From: Spirochaetales bacterium
Lineage (GTDB): Bacteria; Spirochaetota; Spirochaetia; UBA9216
Length of the DNA stretch: 64,000 bases
Reading direction: 5' to 3'
NCBI GenBank assembly: GCA_016342585.1
Contig: JAEINK010000019.1
Span: forward strand, 1-64,000
The notes beneath the pieces are model-generated. The model searched no databases. It was not told where the DNA came from and saw only the letters and a list, made by a program, of their open reading frames with translations. Shown in pieces: positions 1 to 9,728 of the stretch; position 1 is the first letter of the stretch; each line of letters opens with the position of its first letter. Made by a program: the position numbers and the translations under genes.

Positions 1-36
1 GAACAGCAGAACCCGGAAGCAAGGAAAATTTCATAA

Positions 37-702
<666 letters not shown>

Positions 703-716
703 GCCCGGTTAGATAA

Positions 717-1652
717 GTGGAAAAAAACGGAAAAATATATGTGGCGGGACACCGGGGAATGGTTGGCTCCGCCATTACAAGGAAGCTTGAGGCTTCCGGT
801 TATAATAATATCGTTACACGGACTCATGCGGAACTGGATTTAAACAGGCAGGCAGAGGTTGAAGCCTTTTTCAAGACGGAAAAGCCGGATTATGTTTTCC
901 TTGCTGCTGCCAGGGTTGGCGGGATACTTGCCAATTCCCAAAACAAGGCAGACTTTTTTTACGAGAACTCCATGATCTCGATTAATGTTATAAATGCATC
1001 CAAAGAGAGTGGTGTTAAAAAACTCATGAACCTTGGCTCCAGCTGTATCTTTCCCAAGATGGCCCCCCAGCCCTTAAAGGAAGAGTACCTGCTGACTGGA
1101 CCCCTGGAACCCACAAACGATGCCTATGCCATAGCCAAGATTGGCGCCATTAAAATGTGTAAGTACTATAACGATCAGTTCGGAACCAATTTTCTCTCGG
1201 TTATGCCAACAAACCTCTATGGAACCGGAGACAATTTCAACCTGAATTCATCCCATGTCATCCCTGCCATGATTCGTAAGTTTCATGAGGCAAAGGTTGC
1301 CGGTAATTCGGTTGAACTTTGGGGGGATGGTTCTCCCATGCGTGAGTTCATGCATGCCGATGATCTGGCAGATGCTGTTGTATATCTTATGGAAAATAAG
1401 GATGCATCAGATCTCGGTGAATTTGTGAATATAGGTACTGGTATTGATGTTACCATTGCGGAGCTTGCCGATATAATCACGGATGTTGTTGGGTTTAAGG
1501 GCCAGGTTAAATGGGACACTTCCAAACCCAATGGGACACCCAGAAAACTTCTGGATGTAAGCAGACTGGAAGGACTCGGTTGGAAGGCCAAAACCGGTTT
1601 AAAAGGTGGCTTAACCTCCGTTTATGACTGGTTTTGCCAACAGGATTCTTAA
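717..1652 (+). CDS. fcl: GDP-L-fucose synthase
   Basis: NADPH-dependent epimerase-reductase that turns GDP-4-keto-6-deoxymannose into GDP-L-fucose in the cytoplasm. The 311 residues match the family length. The dinucleotide-binding glycine motif GHRGMVG is at residues 11-17, the catalytic serine block SSCIFP near 108-113, and the Y-x-x-x-K pair in YAIAK at 137-141. The GTG start at 717 is chosen because it gives the normal N-terminus directly before the Rossmann strand. It follows the gmd remnant by 14 bases and heads a co-directional polysaccharide operon. If gmd is really broken, fcl would lack its substrate unless another gmd exists. Confidence 0.95.
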   Translation: MEKNGKIYVAGHRGMVGSAITRKLEASGYNNIVTRTHAELDLNRQAEVEAFFKTEKPDYVFLAAARVGGILANSQNKADFFYENSMISINVINASKESGVKKLMNLGSSCIFPKMAPQPLKEEYLLTGPLEPTNDAYAIAKIGAIKMCKYYNDQFGTNFLSVMPTNLYGTGDNFNLNSSHVIPAMIRKFHEAKVAGNSVELWGDGSPMREFMHADDLADAVVYLMENKDASDLGEFVNIGTGIDVTIAELADIITDVVGFKGQVKWDTSKPNGTPRKLLDVSRLEGLGWKAKTGLKGGLTSVYDWFCQQDS

Positions 1653-1663
1653 GGAAATAAATA

Positions 1664-2665
1664 TTGTTGAAAATTCTATATTTCTCTGTTATTGAACAAA
1701 ATGCCGGTTGGGGTGCCGAAACCTTTATTAACCGTGGTTTTAAAAAACTCGGGGCGCAAACAACCTGTATTGATTACAGAAAATACAGGAACAAGCTTAC
1801 CGGTAAACTACTGGAAGAGAATATCAATGATTACGATATCCTCTTCCTCCAGCGGGGGGAAGGTTTTCCCATGCCGATCCTAAAAGCCTTTAAGGGGCCC
1901 AGGGTTTTCTGGTGTACAGAACTTGTAAGCAGAAGGCGGGATGCCGACAGGCTCCTGAAAAGCGGGCTTTTTGATCATATCTATGTTCATACCGAAGAGT
2001 GTAAAAGGATAATCGTAAAGCGGGGCTGGGAGAGGGCGGATAAAATCTCTGTGGTTCTGAATGGTTTTGATGAAGAGGTTCAAAAGCCTGTAAAGGGTTG
2101 TGAACAGGATATCGACATCCTCTTTGTGGGGAAGCCCATGGAACGAAGGCAGAGGATCGTCAGGGAACTCCAAAAGGAGTTTTCGGTTCTTGAAACAAAG
2201 GCCTTTGGACACGATATGGCCCTCCTTTTTAACCGGGCAAAGATTGTCCTTAATCTCCATTCGGAAGAGTATCCCGATACGGAAACCCGTGTCTTCGAAG
2301 CCCTGGGGTGTGGTTCTTTCTTGCTGAGTGAAAAACTGTCCAAGGACTCTCCCTTTATGGATGGGGTTCATCTTGTCGAAGCGGAAGACCTTTCCGGCTT
2401 AAAAAAGAGGGCTGCCTACTATCTGGATCATGAAGTAGATAGGAAGAAAATAGCCTTAACAGGATATAATGAGGCTGTAAAAAGCCACACCTACACAAAA
2501 AGGGCCGGCGATTTTATCAATCTTTTTAGTTCTATAAGAAAGAACTATAATAAAACGTACCTCGATATATCGTGTGTTAGAAAGTATGCAGGGCTTGAAC
2601 GGTTTGAATATATTTATGCCTCTGTTATTGGTTTCTTAAAACGAATCCTGCGCGGGAATAAATAA
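1664..2665 (+). CDS. glycosyltransferase, CgeB-like
   Basis: A 333-residue GT-B-type glycosyltransferase. The C-terminal half carries the pattern of the Glyco_trans_1_2/CgeB group: ETRVFEALGCGSFLLSE near residues 206-222, then a loop region and an alternating helix tail (LTGYNEAVKSHTYTKRA). The N-terminal half contains HTEECKRIIVKRGW and FVGKPMERRQRIV. Start is TTG (1664 or 1667); no ATG fits. It sits 12 bases after fcl and 2 bases before the flippase, so it probably adds a sugar to the lipid-linked repeat unit on the cytoplasmic face. Donor and acceptor cannot be told from sequence. Confidence 0.8.
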   Translation: MLKILYFSVIEQNAGWGAETFINRGFKKLGAQTTCIDYRKYRNKLTGKLLEENINDYDILFLQRGEGFPMPILKAFKGPRVFWCTELVSRRRDADRLLKSGLFDHIYVHTEECKRIIVKRGWERADKISVVLNGFDEEVQKPVKGCEQDIDILFVGKPMERRQRIVRELQKEFSVLETKAFGHDMALLFNRAKIVLNLHSEEYPDTETRVFEALGCGSFLLSEKLSKDSPFMDGVHLVEAEDLSGLKKRAAYYLDHEVDRKKIALTGYNEAVKSHTYTKRAGDFINLFSSIRKNYNKTYLDISCVRKYAGLERFEYIYASVIGFLKRILRGNK

Positions 2666-2667
2666 TA

Positions 2668-4188
2668 ATGGCCAAGAGTACTTCCAAACAGGTCCTGTTA
2701 AACTTTGGCGTTCATCTAATGTCATTCGGCTTGCAGTTTGTCCTGGGTATATTCCTTACCCCCTTCCTCATCGAGGCATTCGGAATAGAGTCCTTCGGAA
2801 TAATCAGGCTTGCCACCAATACGACATCCTATGTGGCGATTATCGCTACCTCCTTTTCTGGTGCGGTAAACCGGTTTTTTATTATTGAACTTCAAAAGAA
2901 AGAAGAGTTAAATGCGATTAAGATTTTTAATACCGCCTTAATCGTTAACCTTGTATTCTTCCTCCTCTGTTTCCCCATCATGCTTTTAATATCTTTGAAC
3001 TCCGAAAAGATATTCTCCATCCCCGATAAAGATATTACCGCCTCCCACTTTCTCTTTTTTACGGTACAGCTGGGTTTCTTTTTGGGGATCTTCAGTGTTC
3101 CCTTCCGGGCACCGGCTTTTGCGGCCAACAGGCTGGATATTACAAATGGAATAGAGATTGCGAAAAAGTTAATGCGGGTTGTTTTTACCATTATAGCGGC
3201 AACCTTTTTCTTTCAGACCATAGCCTCTTTAGGGGCCGCTTTTCTTCTTATGGATATTATCACCCTTACCCTTGTTGTAACGGCGGGCTTCAAATTTGCT
3301 CCCTACTTAAAGATGGGTTTTAAGTACTTCGATAAGGAAAATGCAAAAGCCCTTTTCACCATGAGCGGCTGGCTCCTGGTGGATGCTGTGGGAACCCTCC
3401 TGTTTCTCAATTCGGATATGATGCTTGTGAATATCTTCTATGGGGCGGAGGCTTCGGGAAGATTTAGTGCTTTGATTGTATGGATAACCCTGATACGAAA
3501 TGTGGGTAACATTTTTGCTTCGGTCATAAGCCCCCTGATTTATAAGGCCTACTCCAAGGGGGAAGAGGCTGAACTTGAGCGACTTCTTATATTTGGAACG
3601 AGGATAATCAGTATAGTTGTCGGAATCATTATCGGTCTGGTGGTCGGCTATTCGGAGAATCTTCTCTCCCTCTGGCTGGGACCGGAGTTTGGTGATTCGG
3701 CTTTGCTGTTATCGGTAATGCTTCTTCCCTGGTGTTTTACCCTGGCCATGGGGCCGGTATATACCGTTAAGACCGCTTACAATTACATCAAGGTCCCGAC
3801 CTTTATGCTTATCGGGTTCGGCATCCTGAATATTGGTGTAATTCTTTTCTGTGTTAAGGTTCTGGGATTGGGGGTTCTATCCATTCCATTCTGTGCGGCG
3901 GTAATCTTTACCATTCGACACTTTTTTGAAATTGGTTATCTTAGGCATAAAAAGGTGCTTAAAACAAATAAGGTTATCCTTTCGGTTTTTTCCGGCGCCA
4001 TTATTATTCCCCTGGTTACCCTTTGCGGTATCTATATTCAGAAGCTTATTGTCGTGGCAAACTGGCCGACCTTTTTTCTATCCGGTGGTGTAACAGGGAT
4101 AATCTCCGTACTGGTCATATTCTTTGTATTCATTAGACCAAAGGAGAGAAAAATGATCCTCGGTTATATTAAGGCTGTAAAGAAATAG
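2668..4188 (+). CDS. polysaccharide (O-antigen type) flippase, Wzx-like
   Basis: A 506-residue polytopic protein with about 12-14 hydrophobic segments, the size and layout of the MATE/MVF-related Wzx flippases that move undecaprenyl-linked repeat units across the inner membrane. The first segment begins around residue 10 (LLNFGVHLMSFGLQFVLGIF), and paired helices run to the lysine-rich C-terminus. The ATG start lies two bases after the preceding stop. It is the only flippase-like gene in the locus and lies among the glycosyltransferases, as expected for a Wzx/Wzy-type system. The exact family cannot be fixed by eye. Confidence 0.85.
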   Translation: MAKSTSKQVLLNFGVHLMSFGLQFVLGIFLTPFLIEAFGIESFGIIRLATNTTSYVAIIATSFSGAVNRFFIIELQKKEELNAIKIFNTALIVNLVFFLLCFPIMLLISLNSEKIFSIPDKDITASHFLFFTVQLGFFLGIFSVPFRAPAFAANRLDITNGIEIAKKLMRVVFTIIAATFFFQTIASLGAAFLLMDIITLTLVVTAGFKFAPYLKMGFKYFDKENAKALFTMSGWLLVDAVGTLLFLNSDMMLVNIFYGAEASGRFSALIVWITLIRNVGNIFASVISPLIYKAYSKGEEAELERLLIFGTRIISIVVGIIIGLVVGYSENLLSLWLGPEFGDSALLLSVMLLPWCFTLAMGPVYTVKTAYNYIKVPTFMLIGFGILNIGVILFCVKVLGLGVLSIPFCAAVIFTIRHFFEIGYLRHKKVLKTNKVILSVFSGAIIIPLVTLCGIYIQKLIVVANWPTFFLSGGVTGIISVLVIFFVFIRPKERKMILGYIKAVKK

Positions 4189-4207
4189 TATTTTTTAGGA
4201 GTAAAGA

Positions 4208-5122
4208 TTGGATAATTTTGTTCTGTTCTGCAAAACCTACGCCGGTGATTTTGACCGGGCCAGGTTCCTTGTGGAGAGTATAGATAAACACAATATGGAT
4301 AATATCCCCCTCTATTTCTCTGTTCCTGCGGCCGACCTTGATCTATTCAGGAACGGGATTAAATCGGACAACCTTATTCTTGTTACTGATGAGGAGATTT
4401 CAGAAAACCTGTATCGGTCTAATACCGAAAAGTTCTCTAAAGGATATCTGAACCAACAGATCATTAAACTTACCTTCTGGAAGCTTGGTGTATGTAACCA
4501 CTATTTTGCTCTGGATTCGGATAGCTATTTCATAAGGGATTTTTACTTAAATGATTTTCTTTTTGATGAAGAGACTCCCTATGTTAACCTCTTTCAGTGG
4601 GAGGACCACTTTTTGGATACCGACTTTATACAGTGGGTCGGTATATATAAGAATAATATAAATACTATAAACGCACATATTGGTCTGGAAACATCAAAAT
4701 GCATGACTTGTCCGGGGTTTACCACCCTTTCGGTGAAGGTGCTGGAATCTTTTGAGAATGAATTCCTTATTAAGAAGGGATGGGATTATCAGAAACTGAT
4801 GGACGTCTGTCCCTTTGAATTCTCCTGGTACAACCAATGGTTAATTAAATGCGGTCTTCAAAGGATTATGCCGGTAACCGGTTTTTTTAAGGTTTTTCAT
4901 TATAAGAAATTATATAAGGAAAGCAGGAAGAAGCTGGTTAAAGAGGCAGATATAGCATCCATGTTTCTGGGAATTATTATGCAATCCAACTGGAAACCCT
5001 TTCCCCCGCCAATAAAATATAAGGACCCGGCCTGGTACCATTATTCAAACTATTATTTGGAAAAGTTTTTTACCAGGGCTTATTACAAGATTCGAAAGAT
5101 TCTATCAGGTAAAAACAGATGA
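4208..5122 (+). CDS. DUF6492-type glycosyltransferase-like protein
   Basis: 304 residues. The N-terminus FVLFCKTYAGDFDRARFLVESI and the acidic motif FALDSDSYFIRDFY (about residues 98-111) fit the DUF6492 group, which resembles GT-A glycosyltransferases with a DxD-like D-S-D nucleotide-sugar site. The start is TTG at 4208, supported by an AGGAG about 7 bases upstream. It sits inside the operon, and its stop overlaps the next start in an ATGA, so the two are translationally coupled. Role in adding a sugar to the repeat unit is inferred from context; the substrate is unknown. Confidence 0.7.
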   Translation: MDNFVLFCKTYAGDFDRARFLVESIDKHNMDNIPLYFSVPAADLDLFRNGIKSDNLILVTDEEISENLYRSNTEKFSKGYLNQQIIKLTFWKLGVCNHYFALDSDSYFIRDFYLNDFLFDEETPYVNLFQWEDHFLDTDFIQWVGIYKNNINTINAHIGLETSKCMTCPGFTTLSVKVLESFENEFLIKKGWDYQKLMDVCPFEFSWYNQWLIKCGLQRIMPVTGFFKVFHYKKLYKESRKKLVKEADIASMFLGIIMQSNWKPFPPPIKYKDPAWYHYSNYYLEKFFTRAYYKIRKILSGKNR

Positions 5123-6267
5123 TTATCTGTGAACCCGAATGTGTGGGATTCGCCCATGAAGAGGTGAATGCTGGAATTATTGGTCAGCTTTTAAAGGCCG
5201 GCGGGGATGGGGATAATCTCCTTGTGGTCGAAAGGCAGCATCTCTCGTGTATCCGGACCATCTGGAGCTCCCGGGCTTATTCAAGCCAGGATTTCAGCAG
5301 CCGGTTTATTAAACCCCGGCGTAAGCTATGGGATTTCAGACCTTTAAAGATCCTCTACCTTCGATGGTTGTCCGGGACGCTTTTAAAAGAGGCGGAAAGG
5401 AGGGGTACGCCCCTTGTTTTCCTTTCGGTATCCACGGAACTTTTTATGGTACTCCACCAGTTATCCCCTGCCTTCGAAAATGTGAATATCATTATCGTTA
5501 ACCACGGTATTCTTGAACAGCTTGTGAAGGAAGAACCGGTTGGTAAAGCCGATACAAACAGGTGGTTTGGGACCTGGTTTTTTCGGAAAAACAGGATGTT
5601 GAATAACCTGATTATCTCTCCCCATATAGCCCAAAACCTTAGGGATGATTTTGGTGATCGCCTCCCTTCGGTTAGTTCCATTCATCATCCTTCCGTGTGG
5701 ATGGATATTGAGGCTGATAGAAGCGCTTCCTCTCCTGTGCATTTCGCGACCATTGGTAAGATGGGAAAAAGGAAGGGTGAAGAGGAGCTTGTCCGCCTTT
5801 TCGATAGACTAAAAGGTAAGCCTCTTCCGTTTCTTATTACTATCCTCGGGTACCTGGCCTATTCCACAGAGGATGAGAGAATTACGATCTATAATCGTAG
5901 ACTCAGCCGGGAAGAGATCTCCCGGGAATCTGCTATGGCGGATTATTTTATTCTGCCCTTCCGAAAGGATTCCTACAGGTATATGGTAAGCGGTGTCCTT
6001 TTCGATGCTTTTAATTACGGGAAGCCGGTGATTGCCCTCTCCTGTTCCCTTATGGATTACTACTTTTCTGCCTTTGGCGATATCGGTTACCTGTGCAGGG
6101 ATGAAGAGGAGCTTTACAATACGATCTCTTCTCTTTCTGCAGATTTCCCCGTCGAAAGATACAAGACCCAGGTTCAGATTATTATGAAGGCACGGAAGAT
6201 GATGGATAAAGAGAACGAGACCGTTCTCGCGGGACTTTTAAATAATAGTTTTCAGGATGAACAATGA
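5119..6267 (+). CDS. probable glycosyltransferase (GT-B)
   Basis: A 382-residue soluble protein. The C-terminal half has features of GT4-like enzymes: FATIGKMGKRKGEEELVRLFD near residues 210-230, and YMVSGVLFDAFNYGKPVIAL near residues 290-310, in the place of the nucleotide-sugar binding EALA region. No classical E-x7-E motif is obvious, so the assignment is weaker than for its neighbours. It overlaps the gene before (ATGA at 5119) and the gene after (ATGA at 6264), so all three are probably co-translated. Confidence 0.65.
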   Translation: MIICEPECVGFAHEEVNAGIIGQLLKAGGDGDNLLVVERQHLSCIRTIWSSRAYSSQDFSSRFIKPRRKLWDFRPLKILYLRWLSGTLLKEAERRGTPLVFLSVSTELFMVLHQLSPAFENVNIIIVNHGILEQLVKEEPVGKADTNRWFGTWFFRKNRMLNNLIISPHIAQNLRDDFGDRLPSVSSIHHPSVWMDIEADRSASSPVHFATIGKMGKRKGEEELVRLFDRLKGKPLPFLITILGYLAYSTEDERITIYNRRLSREEISRESAMADYFILPFRKDSYRYMVSGVLFDAFNYGKPVIALSCSLMDYYFSAFGDIGYLCRDEEELYNTISSLSADFPVERYKTQVQIIMKARKMMDKENETVLAGLLNNSFQDEQ

Positions 6268-7481
6268 AAATAGGTATAGTTACAACCTGGTTTGAACGGG
6301 GTGCGGCTTATGTAAGCCGGCAGTTCAAAGAGGCTTTGGAAGATCAGCATGATGTTTTTATATTCGCCCGGGGCGGCGAATCCTACGCCAAGGGGAATTC
6401 CGAATGGGACGGCCCGGAGGTCCATTGGGGCAAGCGGTTTTATCGGGAAGCCACCGAGGTGGATCTGAAAGAGTTCGGGAGGTGGGTTAAGGAGAAAAAC
6501 ATAGATATTGTTCTCTTTAACGAACAGAGATGGTGGCCTGTTGTAGCCTATTGTAATGAAAACGATATTCTGAACGGCTGCTATGTGGATTATTATACCG
6601 AGGAGAGTCGGCCTGTTTTCGGCCTTCACGATTTCCTTATCTGTAATACAAAGAGGCATATGGAGGCTTTCGACTGGCATCCCCAGGCTGTTTATATTCC
6701 CTGGGGTACCGATGTGGATCTCTTTGCTCCGCAAACACTTTCACCTTTGGATGAGGAGAAGCTTATCTTCTTCCATTCCGCCGGTATGGCGCCCAAACGG
6801 AAGGGAACCGAGTTGGTGATCGATGCCTTCAGAATGATGAAGGAGAAGGAATCGAAGCTGCTCATTCACACCCAGAAAAAGCTTACCGCCGATTTTCCCG
6901 AGATAGATTCTGTTATAAAAATTCTTGAATCGGAAGGGCGGTTGGAGATTATACAGGAGACTGTAGCTGCTCCGGGGCTTTATCATAAGGGGGATGTCTA
7001 TGTGTATCCTTCCCATCTGGAGGGCATTGGCCTTACCATGGCGGAAGCCCTCTCCTGTGGTCTTCCCTTGATCACCGTGGATGTACCGCCCATGAATGAA
7101 TTTGTTTTTGACGGGGCCGGTATTTCTGTACCTGCTGCCCGTTTGTACGCCAGGAAAGATGGATATTACTGGCCCAAGAATGATATAGATACACAGAAGC
7201 TTTCGGAATCCATGGATGAGTATGTACGGATAAGAGCGGATTTCGGTTCTGTAAAAGAGAGAGCCAGGGCGGCGGCATTGGAGCATCTGGACTGGAGTAA
7301 GAACAGTGGTCTTTTAAGCGAAGCTTTTAGTAAACTGACTCCTGTTCCGGCCGATTCCAAAAAAGCTGCCTATACGGCCATGACGGATTACGAGAATGAA
7401 AGGAAGCTGGGGTTAAAACATTATGGACGGGAACTCTTTCCCGGTCTTTACCGGATAATCCGAAGATTGTTTAAGGGGTAG
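6264..7481 (+). CDS. glycosyltransferase family 4
   Basis: 405 residues. GT4 signatures are clear: WGTDVDLF (about residues 148-155), FFHSAGMAPKRKGTELVIDAF (the donor-domain start), VYPSHLEGIGLTMAEALSCGLPLI with the E-x7-E pair near residues 250-262, and DVPPMNEFV. The ATG overlaps the preceding stop. It would transfer an activated sugar to the growing undecaprenyl-linked repeat on the cytoplasmic side. The C-terminal 60 residues after the GT domain (LTPVPADSKK onward) form a basic tail ending in RIIRRLFKG, which could associate with the membrane. Confidence 0.85.
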   Translation: MKIGIVTTWFERGAAYVSRQFKEALEDQHDVFIFARGGESYAKGNSEWDGPEVHWGKRFYREATEVDLKEFGRWVKEKNIDIVLFNEQRWWPVVAYCNENDILNGCYVDYYTEESRPVFGLHDFLICNTKRHMEAFDWHPQAVYIPWGTDVDLFAPQTLSPLDEEKLIFFHSAGMAPKRKGTELVIDAFRMMKEKESKLLIHTQKKLTADFPEIDSVIKILESEGRLEIIQETVAAPGLYHKGDVYVYPSHLEGIGLTMAEALSCGLPLITVDVPPMNEFVFDGAGISVPAARLYARKDGYYWPKNDIDTQKLSESMDEYVRIRADFGSVKERARAAALEHLDWSKNSGLLSEAFSKLTPVPADSKKAAYTAMTDYENERKLGLKHYGRELFPGLYRIIRRLFKG

Positions 7482-7486
7482 TAGAG

Positions 7487-8608
7487 ATGCGCATAGCTTA
7501 CATCGTTACCTCGGATATCTCCCGGTTCAAGGGATCGACGAAAAAGATAAACGGACAGGTTGAGACCTGGCGGCAGCTGGGAAATCAGGTGGAGGTTTTT
7601 TGCCGGGTTCCGGATTTGACGCCCCCTCTCATGGAGGCCAGGCGGTATTTAAAACCCTCATCGGTACTAAAGAATGTCCTCGGTGTCGATAAAACTCTTG
7701 TGGCCGATGTTGCGGCCTATAACCCGGATGCCCTCTATATCCGGCAAAGCTTTCCTAACAGAACCTATTTTGCCCTTCAAAGGCGGTTCCGGAATGTGGT
7801 CGAGGTTGTCTCCAACGACTGGACCGAGTTTAAACACCTATTCCTGCTGAACAAGACACCTTCCTATTTTTTTAAATTTATCCTTTCCCGGGTATTGCGC
7901 GGCCATTTCCTTAAAGGAGCGGCTGGATTAGCCGTGGGTGCCGGTGAGTTTGCCCAGGATCCCAGGTTTAACCGTTACTGTTCCGAAACGGCTGTCTTTC
8001 CCAACTCTACGGCTTTAAAGGATGAATCCGAGGATATATTGAAGGGAAAGGGGGATTGGGCTGATGGTCGCTGCCACCTCTTTTTCATTGGTTCCCCCGG
8101 TTTTACCTGGCATGGAAATGATAAGCTTGAAGTCCTTGCGGACAAGCTAGGGGATGATTTCTTCATTCATATCGTAGGACTTGAGGGAGCGGATAAGACG
8201 AACCTTAAGTATTATGGCTATCTGGATCCTTCGGAATATGGGGAGGTTCTCTCCCGGGCCCATATCTGCCTGGGTACATTTGCCCTCCACAGGAAGAAGC
8301 AGGATGAGTGTACGACCATCAAATTCTGTGAATACCTGAAGGCGGGCTTTCCCGTTATCCTTCCCTATAAGGAGACGGCTGTTATCCTGAATGGGAAGGC
8401 CGAATGGATGCTGGAAATCCCAAACAGGGAAGATGTCATCGATTCGGATGATGTTGTTGAAAAGATTAGATTATTCTGCCTAGAATACAGGGACCGGGTG
8501 GTAAGCCATGCGGAAGCTTCAGATTATATTGATTCCAGGGTAATAGAGAAGGGGCGTCTCGATTTTATCGAACGGCTTTGTTTACCCGCGAAAAACCAAG
8601 AGGTATAA
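7487..8608 (+). CDS. glycosyltransferase (GT-B)
   Basis: 373 residues, starting MRIAYIVTSDISRFKGSTKK, a typical GT4-like acceptor domain. The C-terminal domain has FFIGSPGFTWHGNDKLEVLAD and a GYLDPSEYGEVLSRAHICLGTF block (about residues 245-268), followed by KFCEYLKAGFPVILPYKET, which takes the place of the usual EAMACG motif. It lies 5 bases after the previous gene and 3 bases before wecB. Its donor is not predictable; neighbouring wecB suggests that a ManNAc-type donor is available in this pathway. Confidence 0.8.
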   Translation: MRIAYIVTSDISRFKGSTKKINGQVETWRQLGNQVEVFCRVPDLTPPLMEARRYLKPSSVLKNVLGVDKTLVADVAAYNPDALYIRQSFPNRTYFALQRRFRNVVEVVSNDWTEFKHLFLLNKTPSYFFKFILSRVLRGHFLKGAAGLAVGAGEFAQDPRFNRYCSETAVFPNSTALKDESEDILKGKGDWADGRCHLFFIGSPGFTWHGNDKLEVLADKLGDDFFIHIVGLEGADKTNLKYYGYLDPSEYGEVLSRAHICLGTFALHRKKQDECTTIKFCEYLKAGFPVILPYKETAVILNGKAEWMLEIPNREDVIDSDDVVEKIRLFCLEYRDRVVSHAEASDYIDSRVIEKGRLDFIERLCLPAKNQEV

Positions 8609-8611
8609 GTT

Positions 8612-9727
8612 TTGTTAAAGGTAATGTTTTTATTCGGCACCAGGCCGGAAGCAATAAAGATGGCCCCCCTCATCGGAGCCATGAAGAAGAGACCCGAAAG
8701 TTTTCAGACCGTGGTTTGTGTATCGGCTCAGCACAGGGAGATGCTGGATCAGGTTCTGGAGTTCTTTCAGATTGTACCGGATTTTGATCTGGATCTTATG
8801 AAACCGGATCAGAGCCTACTGGGGTTGATGAGTTCGCTTTTCACTAAAATTGAGCCTGTCCTCGATGAAGTCAAACCGGACCTCGTCTTCGTTCAGGGGG
8901 ATACAACAACCGTCATGGCCGGGGCTGTGGCGGCCTTTTTAAAGCAGGCAAAGGTCGTTCATATTGAGGCAGGCCTCAGGACGGGAAACAAGATGTCGCC
9001 CTTTCCCGAAGAGATGAACCGAATACTGGCCGGCCACACGGCGGAATATCATTTTGCTCCTACGCCGGCGGCTGTAAGTAACCTCGCGGGCGAAGGGATT
9101 GTAAAAAACGTATGGAATGTAGGTAATACTGTAATTGATGCCCTGCTGGAGGGCTTGTCCATAATTGAGGAGGGGGGAGAAGAGTCCTATTTTGGGTTCT
9201 TTAAAGGTGTGGATTTTTCCAAAAGGATCATCCTCGTCACAAGCCACCGACGTGAAAGTTTCGGCGACCCCATGCGTCAAACCTGCCGGGCCGTTAAGGC
9301 CATAGCCGAAAAGTATGATGATGTTCAGATAGTATTTCCCGTTCACCTTAACCCAAGGGTTAAAGAGGTGGTAAACGAGGAGCTTGGCGGAACCGAAAGG
9401 GTCCACCTCATAGAACCCCTGGACTACCCCCGGTTAATCTGGATGATGAAGAAAAGCTATCTTGTCCTTACCGATTCGGGTGGAATACAGGAGGAGGCGC
9501 CCTCCCTTGGAAAGCCCGTCCTCGTTCTCCGGGAGGTTACGGAGAGGCAGGAGGGAATCGATGCCGGTACGGCCATCCTTGTTGGTACCGACAGGGATAA
9601 GATAATCCATGAGTCGGATAAATTGCTGACCGATGAAGCCTATTATCAGAAGATAGCCTGCGCACAGAACCCCTATGGGGACGGCTCGACTTCCAAAAAA
9701 GTCCTCGATATCCTGGAATCTCTCTAG
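8612..9727 (+). CDS. wecB: UDP-N-acetylglucosamine 2-epimerase (non-hydrolysing)
   Basis: Interconverts UDP-GlcNAc and UDP-ManNAc to supply an N-acetylmannosamine donor. The 371-residue length is normal for the family. Motifs run in order: FGTRPEAIKMAPLI (residues 6-19), VQGDTTTVMAGAVAAF (about 94-109), HIEAGLRTGNKMSPFPEEMNR (about 119-139), VTSHRRESFG (about 211-220), TDSGGIQEEAPSLGKPVLVLR near 288-308, and ERQEGIDAGTAILVG. TTG at 8612 is the only start that keeps the complete N-terminus. It is embedded in the glycosyltransferase operon, and its stop is one base before the next ATG. Confidence 0.95.
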   Translation: MLKVMFLFGTRPEAIKMAPLIGAMKKRPESFQTVVCVSAQHREMLDQVLEFFQIVPDFDLDLMKPDQSLLGLMSSLFTKIEPVLDEVKPDLVFVQGDTTTVMAGAVAAFLKQAKVVHIEAGLRTGNKMSPFPEEMNRILAGHTAEYHFAPTPAAVSNLAGEGIVKNVWNVGNTVIDALLEGLSIIEEGGEESYFGFFKGVDFSKRIILVTSHRRESFGDPMRQTCRAVKAIAEKYDDVQIVFPVHLNPRVKEVVNEELGGTERVHLIEPLDYPRLIWMMKKSYLVLTDSGGIQEEAPSLGKPVLVLREVTERQEGIDAGTAILVGTDRDKIIHESDKLLTDEAYYQKIACAQNPYGDGSTSKKVLDILESL

Positions 9728-9728
9728 G

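Noticed and set aside
9675-9728. Earlier ATG for the CgeB-like glycosyltransferase
   Set aside because: It lies inside the wecB coding sequence; the ATG at 9729, right after the wecB stop, gives the normal N-terminus.
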